This document shows positions 16,430 to 26,204 of a stretch of 64,000 nucleotides of DNA, piece after piece. How positions within the stretch are numbered: position 1 is the stretch's first letter; the number at the start of each line of letters is the position of its first letter. This DNA is from Niabella insulamsoli. Lineage in GTDB: Bacteria; Bacteroidota; Bacteroidia; Chitinophagales; Chitinophagaceae. Below the pieces are notes generated by a model. The model had not been told where the DNA came from. It saw only the letters and a program-made list of their open reading frames with translations, and searched no databases. The DNA lies in NCBI RefSeq assembly GCF_039652435.2, contig NZ_CP190246.1, forward strand, positions 124,001-188,000. Direction: 5' to 3'. Made by a program: the position numbers and the translations under genes.

Positions 16430-19400
16430 ATGGCTCCTCTTTTTACATTATTGAAGCTGCGAAAAAAAATGCTGTTGACAGCTACGTTGGTGTTGGCCTG
16501 CCTGATATCGGTGGCGCAGCAGCGAACGATAACGGGTACGGTTGTGAATGCAGAAAGTAAGCAGCCATTACCCAACATTAGTATTCAGGTTGAAAACTCG
16601 TTGCGTGGCACGATATCGAGTTCCAATGGCCGGTTTTCTATTCAGGCGAGTACTGGGGAAACGCTAACATTTTCAGGTGTCGGCTTCGCGATGAAACAAG
16701 TTATTTTAAGTAGCGAATCTAGCTTAAATATCGAATTGGTACAGGGTGTTGGTGAGATGGACGAAGTGGTTGTTACCGCATTGGGTATAAAGAGAGAGTC
16801 TCGCTCCTTAGGTTATTCGCAAACAACATTAGAAAACGAAGACCTCACAAATGCGATATCTGGAAACTGGACGGACGCACTATCTGGAAAAGTAGCTGGC
16901 TTAAATATGATTCGTTCAGGCGCTGGACCAACAGGCTCCAACAAAATAATTTTGCGCGGAGAAAACAATCTGACTGGAGAAAACGAAGCCCTGATTGTAG
17001 TGGATGGTGTGGTTATCAATAATGGTAGTGCCCGACGAACTGCTAACGGGAGCGAGGCTATTTATGGAACTGGCAGTGACAATATGCCTGCCGACTATGG
17101 TAGCGGTTTAAATGATATCAACCCGGAAGATATCGAATCGGTAACCGTTTTAAAAGGGCCAGGCGCGGCAGCATTGTATGGTCAGCGTGGTGCAAATGGA
17201 GCGATTATAATCACTACAAAATCAGCAAAACGAAAAGATAAAAAATGGGGCATTACCTTTAATTCTAATGTTAGCACAGAGTCGGTAAATAGATGGCCGG
17301 ATATGCAATTTGAGTATGGACAGGGTTTGCGAGGGGATAATTATTATTCTTTTGGCGCAGGCCCGGATGGCGGCAGCACCTCGGCAACTTCCTCAGCCTA
17401 CGGCCCCAAATTTAACGGGCAAATGTTTTATCAGTATAACCCCGATTCTATGGCGCAGGGCTTGGAGCGAACCCCGTGGGTGCCTTATACAAATAAATTG
17501 AGAAACTATTTTGAAACTGGTAAAACATTAACGAATAGTATTACTGCAGATAAAAATTTTGGTAAAACCAATATACGACTGTCTTATACCAATGTCAATA
17601 ATAATTGGATTATGCCGAATACGGGGTATGGTCGCAACACTGCTTCGTTTACTATTAATTCAAAGCCGATTGATAAATTACAGTTGTCCGCTAAAATAAA
17701 TTACACCAATAAGCAAAGTGACAACCTGCCTGGTGCTGGCTACGGTAATCAATCAGTAATGTATTGGTTTATTTTCTGGCAGCCCAACGCCGACTTGGAC
17801 TGGCTAAAAGAGTACTGGCACCGGCGCGATGCCGATGGTAACCCCATACAACCGGGCAATAGGATATTCTATCCATACAGTACTTTTCCGGAAAACCCAT
17901 ATGCTATCGCGTATGAATTCTTAAATGAGTCGAACAGAAATACTTTAATAGGAAATGTGTCTGCAACCTACAGCTTTAATAAAGATCTGAGTCTAATGGT
18001 GCGTACTTCGGGTGACTACGGTAACGAAGACCGTGCGCAGAAAAGACCTTACGACGCTGGCTCCAGATTTCAAAAGGGAAGCTACCGGACACAGGATATT
18101 AAAGCTCAGGAGTGGACAACAGATTTTCTTTTAAAATACAACAAAGAGCTTTCGAGTAATTGGAGCATCACTGCAACCGCTGGAGGTAGCCACTTAAAAA
18201 ACAGTTACGACCGGCTGGAAAAAAGAGCGGATTCGCTTAATGCGCCCTTCGCATATGATTTTAATGCCGCGTTGGGCAATCCTGTAACGATCCCCTACCG
18301 AAGTGAATATGTGATTAACAGCTTTTATGGTTTATTTTCTGCCGCGTTTAAAAACTATTTGTATGTCGATTTAAGTGGGCGTCAAGATTGGAACAGCGTA
18401 TTAGCCACACCAAGCCGCACCAGCAGCAGTGGCTTTTTCTATCCTGCATTAAATATGAGCTATATTCTCTCCGATGCGTATCATTTGCCTGACTTGTTCA
18501 ATTTTGCCAAGTTGCGATTTTCATTATCCAGCGTAGGTAGCGGAACTACAATTCCATATAGAACTTCATATAATTATGTCAGAGACTTTTTGTTTGACAG
18601 CGCATATTATCAGAATCCTACAGTTTTAGCCAACCCGGATTTAAAACCCCTGCGTACAACCACCGCAGAATTGGGTGCAAATTTCAGGATGTTTAAAAAC
18701 CGTTTAACCATTGATGTGGCCGGTTATATTGGCAATACAAAAAATCAAATTTTAGAAAGAATTTTAGACCGCTCTTCAGGATATACACGTGAGGTGATCA
18801 ATGCCGGTAAGGTGCGCAACACAGGATTTGAGCTCGCAATTAATGCGAACACTATCCGATCTAAAGTTAAAGGCGGTTTCGAATGGAGTACCGATATCGT
18901 TTATGCAACCAATCGCAACCGCGTGGTGAGTATGCCGGATTCTTCGCTTGTAATTGGCTTGGGGCCTGTTGGGGGCGGGCAAATTGTTGCAAAGGTTGGC
19001 GGTAGTATGGGAGACCTTTACGGGCGTGGTTATCAACGTGCACCGGACGGGCAGGTTATCTATGACGCTAATACAGGCTGGGCAAAGTTGGCAACTGACG
19101 TTGTGTATTTGGGGAATACCATTCCTAAAGGAAAAATAGGGTTGGGTAATCAATTTAGTTATAAGGGAGTTAGGTTAACCCTTCGCTTTGATGCGCAGTG
19201 GGGAGCCGTAGCACATTCTTTAATGCACTACAAAATGGCAGAGCAGGGAAAACTCTCATCAACGCTCCCTGGAAGATATAGCGGCATTATTGGAAACGGT
19301 GTTGTGCAAAATAGCGACGGCACGTACCGTACCAACGATGTTATTGCGACAGATATAGATCAGTATTATCGTTCTCATTGGGGTATTGATAACGCCGAAG

Positions 19401-19660
19401 GCAGCACATTCAGCACCGACTTTATTAAGTTTCGAGAGGCAAGGTTGGATTATAATTTACCGCAGCATGTGGTTGGAAAGATTGGGTTGAACCGCGTTAC
19501 GGTTGGCGTGTTTGGAAGAGATTTATTTATCTGGTCGTCGTGGCCCATGTTTGATCCGGAATTTGGAACTTTAAGCGGAACAGATATTGTGCGCGGTTTT
19601 GAAGTCGCCCAGTTTCCGTCTACGCGAACAATTGGTGCCAATTTGGTAATCGGCCTTTAA
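16430..19660 (+). CDS. SusC/RagA TonB-dependent outer-membrane transporter (no STN domain)
   Basis: A 1076-residue SusC-type transporter that moves a ligand across the outer membrane using TonB energy, with its SusD lid encoded next. After the signal peptide (hydrophobic LLTATLVLACLISVAQ) comes a carboxypeptidase-like beta-sandwich (QRTITGTVVNAESKQPLPNI). Then follow the plug with VVTALGIKRE and LKGPGAAALYGQRGANGAIIITTKS near residues 240-265, and a long barrel ending in an aromatic-poor NLVIGL. It lacks the STN domain found in the other two SusC proteins here, and no sigma/FecR pair is next to it. The neighbours (DUF5689, GDPD, glpK, glpF) point to a glycerophosphodiester-type ligand (inference). 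Confidence 0.93.
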   Translation: MAPLFTLLKLRKKMLLTATLVLACLISVAQQRTITGTVVNAESKQPLPNISIQVENSLRGTISSSNGRFSIQASTGETLTFSGVGFAMKQVILSSESSLNIELVQGVGEMDEVVVTALGIKRESRSLGYSQTTLENEDLTNAISGNWTDALSGKVAGLNMIRSGAGPTGSNKIILRGENNLTGENEALIVVDGVVINNGSARRTANGSEAIYGTGSDNMPADYGSGLNDINPEDIESVTVLKGPGAAALYGQRGANGAIIITTKSAKRKDKKWGITFNSNVSTESVNRWPDMQFEYGQGLRGDNYYSFGAGPDGGSTSATSSAYGPKFNGQMFYQYNPDSMAQGLERTPWVPYTNKLRNYFETGKTLTNSITADKNFGKTNIRLSYTNVNNNWIMPNTGYGRNTASFTINSKPIDKLQLSAKINYTNKQSDNLPGAGYGNQSVMYWFIFWQPNADLDWLKEYWHRRDADGNPIQPGNRIFYPYSTFPENPYAIAYEFLNESNRNTLIGNVSATYSFNKDLSLMVRTSGDYGNEDRAQKRPYDAGSRFQKGSYRTQDIKAQEWTTDFLLKYNKELSSNWSITATAGGSHLKNSYDRLEKRADSLNAPFAYDFNAALGNPVTIPYRSEYVINSFYGLFSAAFKNYLYVDLSGRQDWNSVLATPSRTSSSGFFYPALNMSYILSDAYHLPDLFNFAKLRFSLSSVGSGTTIPYRTSYNYVRDFLFDSAYYQNPTVLANPDLKPLRTTTAELGANFRMFKNRLTIDVAGYIGNTKNQILERILDRSSGYTREVINAGKVRNTGFELAINANTIRSKVKGGFEWSTDIVYATNRNRVVSMPDSSLVIGLGPVGGGQIVAKVGGSMGDLYGRGYQRAPDGQVIYDANTGWAKLATDVVYLGNTIPKGKIGLGNQFSYKGVRLTLRFDAQWGAVAHSLMHYKMAEQGKLSSTLPGRYSGIIGNGVVQNSDGTYRTNDVIATDIDQYYRSHWGIDNAEGSTFSTDFIKFREARLDYNLPQHVVGKIGLNRVTVGVFGRDLFIWSSWPMFDPEFGTLSGTDIVRGFEVAQFPSTRTIGANLVIGL

Positions 19661-19716
19661 GAGACTTCGTAAAGGTTTTCAAAAAAACTCAGAATAATAT
19701 CAATAAAAATAAACAG

Positions 19717-21261
19717 ATGAAAAAAAGCATTATAATAATCTTTTCTGTAATTGCAATAACCTGTTTAATGGGTTCCTGTACCAGGAATTTTGATAAGATT
19801 AATACTGATCCTAATAGTATAACTAATGTTAGCGCCCATCAGCTTTTGGCACCCGCGTTGCGCAGCACTCTGAGTTATTGCATGATCCGCAATCGAAATT
19901 TTAATAACGAGTTGATGCAGGTTACGGTAAATATCAGCGATGCCGACAACGCCGTTTTCAGATACGATTTCAGAAATACGTTTTCAGATTATTTATGGAA
20001 CGGTTTGTTCAGCGAGTTGACCAACTTTAAAGATATGTATTATGTGGCCATGGGCGATTCAACCAACCCACAAAAAAGCTATATGGGAATTGCATTGATC
20101 ATGCAGGCGCATCTTTATTCCCTTCTTACCGATACTTACGGCGACATACCATTTACCGAAGCCAATAGTGCAAGAAAAGAGTTTGGCGATATAAAAGAGC
20201 CGGCATTTGACCGTCAAAAAGATATTTATATGGGACTGTTTAGCAAGCTCGACCTCGCTAACGAGCTGTTAGGTAGCAACCAAGCTATTGACGTGCAGTC
20301 CGATCCTGTGTTTCATGGTAATGTAGAAAAATGGCGCAGGTTTGGAAATTCTTTATACCTGCGTTTATTGTTGAGAGTTTCTGGCAAGTCGGAAGTATCT
20401 GCAACGGTTGTTGGTAAGATAAAAGAAATGATTGACACGAATCCGGCAAATTATCCCATCATGGAAGATAATGATGATTCCGCAATCTTACGATGGATGG
20501 GAGCCTCCTATGTTTCTCCTTATTCGAGCAACGTTCGGGCGCAAGACTTTAGGGATCCTGCCTTGTGTAGTTTTTTTATAGATTATTTATGGGCATGGAA
20601 AGACCCTCGCTTAGACGGGGATAATTATGGAGTTGACGGAATTAACCGTTGGGGTATTGCAAAGTCAGGAGGGTTGTACAGCGGTGTTCCAAGTGGTTAT
20701 GCTCAGGGCGACGACATACAAAAGGGGTCTTATTTTTATGCTATCGACCAAACAGTGGAAGGGCGTAATCCTCCCGCAAGAACATTGCAAAATGAGCCAA
20801 TGACCGGCATGATCATGAACTACGCTGAAACCCAATTCATCCTTGCTGAAGCTGCTTTAAAAGGCTGGATAAGCGGAAGCGCTGAATCATACTATAAAAA
20901 GGGTGCAGAAAATAGTATTACGCTCTGGCTGCCTGAATGGAATCAAGATATTGATTCTTATCTGACTACGGCAGGGATGCAGTGGAACGATGCGGCTTCA
21001 CAAAGCGATTTAATGGAGAAAATTCACTTACAAAAATATTACGCTTTGTTCTTAACTGATTTGCAACAATGGTTTGAATATCGTCGTACCGGGCATCCTG
21101 TTTTACCAAAAGGCGCAGGCTTACAAAATGGAGGAGTAATGCCCGGGCGTATGGTGTATCCTGTGTACGTTCAATCAACTAATCCCACCAATTACCGATT
21201 GGCGGTAGACGCGCAGGGGCCTGATATCATTTCTACCCAGGTTTGGTGGCAGAAACCGTAG
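19717..21261 (+). CDS. SusD/RagB-family outer-membrane lipoprotein (SusD-like 2 type)
   Basis: A 514-residue surface lipoprotein that would form the lid of the SusC transporter encoded 56 bp upstream. The signal peptide ends in a lipobox, LMGSC. The N-terminal NFDKINTDPNSIT and the TYGDIPFTEA region near residue 145 are typical of the second SusD superfamily. MNYAETQFILAEAALKGW near 370 is the TPR-like helix common to all SusD proteins. The ATG is preceded by AAAAATAAACAG, shared with several other exported-protein genes in this window. The ligand is unknown. Confidence 0.92.
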   Translation: MKKSIIIIFSVIAITCLMGSCTRNFDKINTDPNSITNVSAHQLLAPALRSTLSYCMIRNRNFNNELMQVTVNISDADNAVFRYDFRNTFSDYLWNGLFSELTNFKDMYYVAMGDSTNPQKSYMGIALIMQAHLYSLLTDTYGDIPFTEANSARKEFGDIKEPAFDRQKDIYMGLFSKLDLANELLGSNQAIDVQSDPVFHGNVEKWRRFGNSLYLRLLLRVSGKSEVSATVVGKIKEMIDTNPANYPIMEDNDDSAILRWMGASYVSPYSSNVRAQDFRDPALCSFFIDYLWAWKDPRLDGDNYGVDGINRWGIAKSGGLYSGVPSGYAQGDDIQKGSYFYAIDQTVEGRNPPARTLQNEPMTGMIMNYAETQFILAEAALKGWISGSAESYYKKGAENSITLWLPEWNQDIDSYLTTAGMQWNDAASQSDLMEKIHLQKYYALFLTDLQQWFEYRRTGHPVLPKGAGLQNGGVMPGRMVYPVYVQSTNPTNYRLAVDAQGPDIISTQVWWQKP

Positions 21262-21315
21262 CGGCAAAGTGAAGGAAAGAAGATCAATATCCGAAAATGA
21301 ATTAATAACATTATT

Positions 21316-22848
21316 ATGCAAAAGTGTTTATCATACCTATTACTAATAACGACAGTATTCTTTCTGTTTAATTGTAATAAATCAGAATATGGAAATTATC
21401 CGGGAGCAAAAGTAAGCCCCTATATTTCTATCTATGATATGAAAAGCGTATTCAAAGGGGAGCCCGTTTCTTTATCGGCCGATGCTTTGGCCGGCTCTCA
21501 AAAAATAACGGGCATTGTAATTTCCGATCATTCAGGGAAAAATATACCCGAAGGATTATTAATTATGCAAGATGCCCGACGTTTGAACATGAATAGCGCC
21601 ATAGCATTAAATATTGGTTCGGCCGCGGCAAATTACTTACCGGGCGACTCAATTGTTGTTGATTTATCAGGAGGGACCTTATCCCGTGTGGATGGCAGGC
21701 TGCAAATCACAGGAGTAAGTAATGAAGCTATTTCAAAAATTTCTTCTGGCAATAATGTATTTGCACCAGTAATAGGTGATGTTTCAGTAATCGCACAAAA
21801 CCCAGACCGATACGAAAATACTGTGGTTATTATCACCAGCGCAGAATTTAATCCGCCTGCTACAGAAGGTGAAACGTTTGCCGGAGAAAAAATGATCAAT
21901 AACGGCTCTGGAGATCTTACAATCTATACTGCGGCAAATGCTTCCTACGCCACAGACCCTTTACCGTTTTTAGCTACCTACACGGGGGTTTTACTGCGCG
22001 ACGAAGATGGTAACTTTAAATTATGGCCAAGAACCGCAGCCGATGTTATAATACTTTCGAGCGCACCTCCGGTAATTGCGCCAGTAATTGTGACAGGCTT
22101 TTTAAACAATGCCACCGGATCAGATGCAACCTACGAGTACATCCAACTAATGGCTACAGAAGATATTGATTTTTCCGTTACTCCAATGGCTATTGTTACA
22201 ACAAATAATGCCGGTAGCTCGCGGCCAACCGGAATACCCATACAAGGCTGGGCAACCGGTGGAACGCGGACGTATAAGTTTAACCTGAATTCCGGAACGG
22301 CTGCCAAAGGCACCTTCTTTTATGTTGGTGGAAACAAAGTGATTAATGGCGAAGGATCTACAGATATCAGTTCTTCAAACTGGATTGTGAGCAGGCTATA
22401 TAACGAAGTTGCCGGAGATGATTTCGGTGACGTTACCGGAAACCTTTTGGCTAATAGCGGAAACGTAGCGGGCATCGCCGTGTTTGAGGGTAATACTGTC
22501 GATTCTTCTTCCGTACCAATTGATGTAGTCATGTTCGGCGGCGGCGGAAGCAACTCGTTCGATCCTGGTCCGCCGCCTTACGGGTATAAAATTTTCAATA
22601 CCGATTATTATGAAACTCAGAATACCTCTGTGCCTACTTTAGATCCACAACCATTTTATTTGATGGGTACGAACACTTTTAAATTTTCGTTGGTGAACGA
22701 CGATAAATTTAGGCTACTTGGAGGCACGTATAACACTCGCTCAGGAAAATGGACGGTAAAGAGAACGATGACAGATCTGGAAGTACCCGCTACCTCCACA
22801 ATATCGCTTATCGAAACAGGAGGCACTACGATAACTGATGCCCGTTAA
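21316..22848 (+). CDS. DUF5689-domain lipoprotein
   Basis: A 510-residue lipoprotein (signal peptide ending in FLFNC). Residues about 30-240 match the DUF5689 pattern: VSPYISIYDMKSVFKGEPV, ITGIVISDHSGKNIPEGLLIMQDA, PGDSIVVDLSGGTLSRVDGRLQITG, and a closing GNFKLWPRTAADV. The C-terminal half (about 250-510) is a separate beta-rich domain with TGSDATYEYIQLMATEDIDF. DUF5689 proteins are usually encoded beside SusC/SusD pairs and are thought to be accessory surface binders; no enzyme activity is established. It is 54 bp after susD and probably in the same operon. Confidence 0.82.
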   Translation: MQKCLSYLLLITTVFFLFNCNKSEYGNYPGAKVSPYISIYDMKSVFKGEPVSLSADALAGSQKITGIVISDHSGKNIPEGLLIMQDARRLNMNSAIALNIGSAAANYLPGDSIVVDLSGGTLSRVDGRLQITGVSNEAISKISSGNNVFAPVIGDVSVIAQNPDRYENTVVIITSAEFNPPATEGETFAGEKMINNGSGDLTIYTAANASYATDPLPFLATYTGVLLRDEDGNFKLWPRTAADVIILSSAPPVIAPVIVTGFLNNATGSDATYEYIQLMATEDIDFSVTPMAIVTTNNAGSSRPTGIPIQGWATGGTRTYKFNLNSGTAAKGTFFYVGGNKVINGEGSTDISSSNWIVSRLYNEVAGDDFGDVTGNLLANSGNVAGIAVFEGNTVDSSSVPIDVVMFGGGGSNSFDPGPPPYGYKIFNTDYYETQNTSVPTLDPQPFYLMGTNTFKFSLVNDDKFRLLGGTYNTRSGKWTVKRTMTDLEVPATSTISLIETGGTTITDAR

Positions 22849-22874
22849 TAAATGAATGGTATTTGCAGAATTTA

Positions 22875-23768
22875 ATGAGAAATTTTTTGCTATTTTTTTG
22901 TATTGTTATGTGGGGCTGTAAAGCTGTTCATAAGGCAAGCAACGCAAATCTGGTTTTCGACATGCAGGCGCATCGCGGTGGCCGGGGTTTGATGCCCGAA
23001 AACACTGTTGCGGCCATGTTCGACGCCATAGACCGAGGCGTGACGACGCTCGAAATGGACCTGCAACTTACAAAGGATAGTCAGGTTATTGTTTCTCACG
23101 ATCCGACGTTCAACAGCTATTTTGCGACCGCTCCCAATGGCGATACACTAACGCCATCCCAGGCAAAAAAAATCATCCTTCATCAACTGAGTTATGATTC
23201 TATCATAAAATATGACGTGGGGCTGAAAAGAAATCCGCAATTCCCGCGCCAGCATAAAATGGCGGCGGCAAAGCCGCTTCTTTCCGCGTTGTTGGATAGC
23301 ACTGAAAAATATGCAAGGTCGAAGGGCGTAAAAATCCGCTATAATATTGAGATCAAATCAAACCCTGGCGCCGACGGACGCTTCTACCCCAGCCTCGAAA
23401 ATTTTGTGTATCTGGCCATGAGCGTTATTCAATCCAAAAATATAGCGCAGCGCATGACCATTCAAAGTTTCGACGGAAGAGCGTTGAAATTATTGCATCA
23501 AAAATATCCGGATTACACGTTATCTTTCCTGATAGATGCAAAAGAAAAGAGAAGCGTCGGAGAACTTATAACGAGCCTGGGTTTTCAGCCGGAAATCTTA
23601 AGCCCCAACAGCCAGATCGTTACAAAAACATTGATCAAAGATTGCCATAAAAGAGATATGAAAATCATTCCCTGGACGGTGAACGATTTGGGAGAGATGA
23701 AAAGATTAAAACAGATGGGCGTGGACGGAATCATTACCGATTATCCCGATTTGTTTTCTCAACTGTAA
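22875..23768 (+). CDS. Glycerophosphodiester phosphodiesterase, lipoprotein
   Basis: Hydrolyses glycerophosphodiesters (deacylated phospholipids) to glycerol 3-phosphate and an alcohol. The 297 residues show the GDPD TIM-barrel signature: QAHRGGRGLMPENT (catalytic His33-Arg34), then TTLEMDLQLTKD with metal ligands Glu60 and Asp62. VIVSHDPTF carries the second His, NIEIKS the third Glu, and IIPWTVNDLGEMK closes the set. The N-terminus ends in MWGC (Cys15), a likely lipobox, placing it at the envelope. I chose ATG 22875; a TTG four codons upstream is also open. It is 26 bp after the DUF5689 gene, in one transcript with the SusC/D pair. Confidence 0.92.
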   Translation: MRNFLLFFCIVMWGCKAVHKASNANLVFDMQAHRGGRGLMPENTVAAMFDAIDRGVTTLEMDLQLTKDSQVIVSHDPTFNSYFATAPNGDTLTPSQAKKIILHQLSYDSIIKYDVGLKRNPQFPRQHKMAAAKPLLSALLDSTEKYARSKGVKIRYNIEIKSNPGADGRFYPSLENFVYLAMSVIQSKNIAQRMTIQSFDGRALKLLHQKYPDYTLSFLIDAKEKRSVGELITSLGFQPEILSPNSQIVTKTLIKDCHKRDMKIIPWTVNDLGEMKRLKQMGVDGIITDYPDLFSQL

Positions 23769-23932
23769 GTTTTATCTTCAGCTATCGATCGCGTGGGAAG
23801 GAAAAAGAATTGAATCGGCGCAACGGTGACGCAGCCTGCTGTTAGGAAACAAGAACGTTGCTTCAAACCGTTCGCCATTGCTATAAATTTTAAAAATAAA
23901 GCGAGGCATTGCCCGCTGACAAACGATTCGCT

Positions 23933-25426
23933 ATGTCCAAATACATACTGTCATTTGATGCCGGTACCACCAGTTCCCGTGCTATTGTTTTTGATAAGAA
24001 AGGAAATATTATCGCTGTCGCTCAAAAGGAGTTTCAGCAGATTTTCCCGCAGCCTGGCTGGGTAGAACACGATGCCAACGAAATATGGAGCACACAAATC
24101 GGTGTGGCCGCAGAAGCTATTATTAAGGCAGGCATTACCGCCGCAGATATTGCTGCCATCGGCATTACCAACCAAAGAGAAACCACTGTGGTTTGGGATC
24201 GAAAAACATCGCAGCCGGTGTATAATGCTATTGTTTGGCAGGATCGCCGCACCAGCGACTACTGCGACGAACTGAAAGCAGACGGCACTTCAGCAGTGAT
24301 CAAAGAAAAAACCGGGCTGGTAACCGACGCTTATTTTTCAGGAACCAAATTGAAATGGATTCTAGACAACGTTGAAGGCGCCAGGAAAAAGGCGGAAGCG
24401 GGTGAACTTTGCTTTGGCACAGTTGATAGCTGGCTGGTCTGGAAATTGACCAATGGCAAAGTGCATGTAACCGATGTCAGCAATGCATCGCGAACGATGA
24501 TCTATAATATTCACCAATTGCAATGGGATGATGATTTGCTTGAAAAAATGAATATTCCAAAAAGTGTTTTGCCCGAAGTAAGGTCGAGCAGCGAAGTCTA
24601 TGGCCACACGCAACATCTGCTTACTTCCGTCGAGATTCCTGTTGCCGGTATCGCAGGCGATCAGCAGGCGGCCCTGTTCGGGCAAATGTGTACGCAGCCG
24701 GGCATGGTAAAAAATACCTATGGAACCGGATGTTTTATGTTGATGAACACGGGCACGCAGCCGGTAACTTCCAATAATAACTTACTAACAACCATCGCGT
24801 GGAAAGTAAATAATGAAGTGCATTATGCGCTGGAAGGCAGTGTGTTTATCGCGGGCGCCGTTGTTCAGTGGTTGCGCGACGGGCTAAAAGTCATTCAGAA
24901 ATCGGGCGACGTGGAAGCGCTGACGGCCACTGAAAAGGATAACGGAGGCGTATATATGGTGCCGGCTTTTACCGGTCTGGGAGCGCCTTATTGGAACCAA
25001 CACGCGAGAGGGATTATCGTGGGGCTCACCAGGGGTTCGAGCGACGGACATATTGCCCGGGCCGCTGTGGAGAGCATCGCCTACCAAACGATGGATGTCT
25101 TAAAAGCCATGGAAGCCGATGCCGGAATTACCATCAAGGAAGTGAGAGTAGATGGCGGCGCCACGATCAACGATTACCTGATGCAGTTCCAGTCTAATAT
25201 TTTGGACACGGTGGTGATCAGACCAACGGTGACGGAGACGACGGCGCTGGGCGCAGCCTACCTGGCAGGTCTGGCGGTTTCTTTCTGGAAAGATGTGGCA
25301 GAAGTTCAGGCTTATTGGGAGAAAGAAAAATCCTTCGAGCCCTACATGAAAGAAGAGGTGCGGGCGTCTTTACAGAAACAGTGGAAAAAAGCAGTGCGGG
25401 CGGCGCAGGTTTGGACGGAAGCTTAA
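23933..25426 (+). CDS. glpK: Glycerol kinase
   Basis: Phosphorylates glycerol to sn-glycerol 3-phosphate with ATP in the cytoplasm. The 497 residues have the FGGY kinase marks: YILSFDAGTTSSRAIVFD at the start, GITNQRETTVVWD near residue 80, WQDRRT near 103, and SWLVWKLTNG. FTGLGAPYWNQHARGIIVGLTRG near 345 and VDGGATINDYLMQFQ near 410 complete the set. Length matches the family (E. coli GlpK is 502). I chose ATG 23933, which starts two codons before the conserved strand; a TTG at 23909 is less likely. Together with glpF and glpD it completes glycerol catabolism to dihydroxyacetone phosphate. Confidence 0.97.
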   Translation: MSKYILSFDAGTTSSRAIVFDKKGNIIAVAQKEFQQIFPQPGWVEHDANEIWSTQIGVAAEAIIKAGITAADIAAIGITNQRETTVVWDRKTSQPVYNAIVWQDRRTSDYCDELKADGTSAVIKEKTGLVTDAYFSGTKLKWILDNVEGARKKAEAGELCFGTVDSWLVWKLTNGKVHVTDVSNASRTMIYNIHQLQWDDDLLEKMNIPKSVLPEVRSSSEVYGHTQHLLTSVEIPVAGIAGDQQAALFGQMCTQPGMVKNTYGTGCFMLMNTGTQPVTSNNNLLTTIAWKVNNEVHYALEGSVFIAGAVVQWLRDGLKVIQKSGDVEALTATEKDNGGVYMVPAFTGLGAPYWNQHARGIIVGLTRGSSDGHIARAAVESIAYQTMDVLKAMEADAGITIKEVRVDGGATINDYLMQFQSNILDTVVIRPTVTETTALGAAYLAGLAVSFWKDVAEVQAYWEKEKSFEPYMKEEVRASLQKQWKKAVRAAQVWTEA

Positions 25427-25493
25427 AATCGGAAATACTTTTGAACTTACGAAACAGGCAGGCATCTCTTAAAAAAGAATAAAAAATAAACAG

Positions 25494-26204
25494 ATGAATA
25501 TTTTTATCAGCGAACTGGTAGGCACGGCCATGTTAATTCTTTTAGGTAACGGCGTAGTTGCGAACGTGGTTTTAAACAAAACCAAGGGAAACAACAGCGG
25601 TTGGATCGTCATTACATTTGGTTGGGCCATGGCCGTTTTTGTGGGTGTATTTATTTCTTCAAAAGCGAGCGGCGCCCATTTAAATCCGGCCGTAACCGTT
25701 GCTTTGGCTTACCTGGAAAAGATCGAGCCGGCAGTTATTGCAGATTATATCGGCGGACAAATGCTGGGCGCGATGCTGGGATCATTATTGGTTTGGCTTT
25801 CTTATAAACAACATTACGACCAAACAGAAGATACGGCTGCGAAACTCGCTACATTCAGTACCGGCCCGGCTATCCGGAGCGCGGGCCATAATTTGATTAC
25901 AGAAATTATTGGCACTTTTGTTTTGATTTTTGCGGTATTATTTATCATAGCCCCCGCCAGCAGTTTAGGCGCTTTGGATGCTTTGCCTGTGGCACTGATC
26001 GTGTTAGGAATTGGTATTAGCCTGGGAGGGCCAACCGGTTATGCGATCAACCCTGCGCGCGATTTAGGGCCGCGCATTATGCATGCTATATTACCCATTG
26101 GTAAAAAAGGCAGCAGCGATTGGGGTTACAGCTGGATTCCTGTTGTAGGCCCGTTGATCGGCGCTTTGATCGCAGCCGTCATTTTTAAACACTACATGAT
26201 GTAA
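25494..26204 (+). CDS. glpF: Glycerol facilitator (MIP family aquaglyceroporin)
   Basis: A 236-residue six-helix channel of the inner membrane that passes glycerol. Both half-helix motifs are present: NPA at residues 64-66 (SGAHLNPAVTVA) and NPA at 187-189, followed by Arg190 and Asp191 (INPARDLGPR). The Asp after NPAR marks the glycerol-type rather than the water-type channels. The protein is shorter than E. coli GlpF (281). It follows glpK by 67 bp and would supply glycerol to it. The start is preceded by AAAAAATAAACAG. The 3' end overlaps the convergent idi gene by 13 bp. Confidence 0.95.
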   Translation: MNIFISELVGTAMLILLGNGVVANVVLNKTKGNNSGWIVITFGWAMAVFVGVFISSKASGAHLNPAVTVALAYLEKIEPAVIADYIGGQMLGAMLGSLLVWLSYKQHYDQTEDTAAKLATFSTGPAIRSAGHNLITEIIGTFVLIFAVLFIIAPASSLGALDALPVALIVLGIGISLGGPTGYAINPARDLGPRIMHAILPIGKKGSSDWGYSWIPVVGPLIGALIAAVIFKHYMM

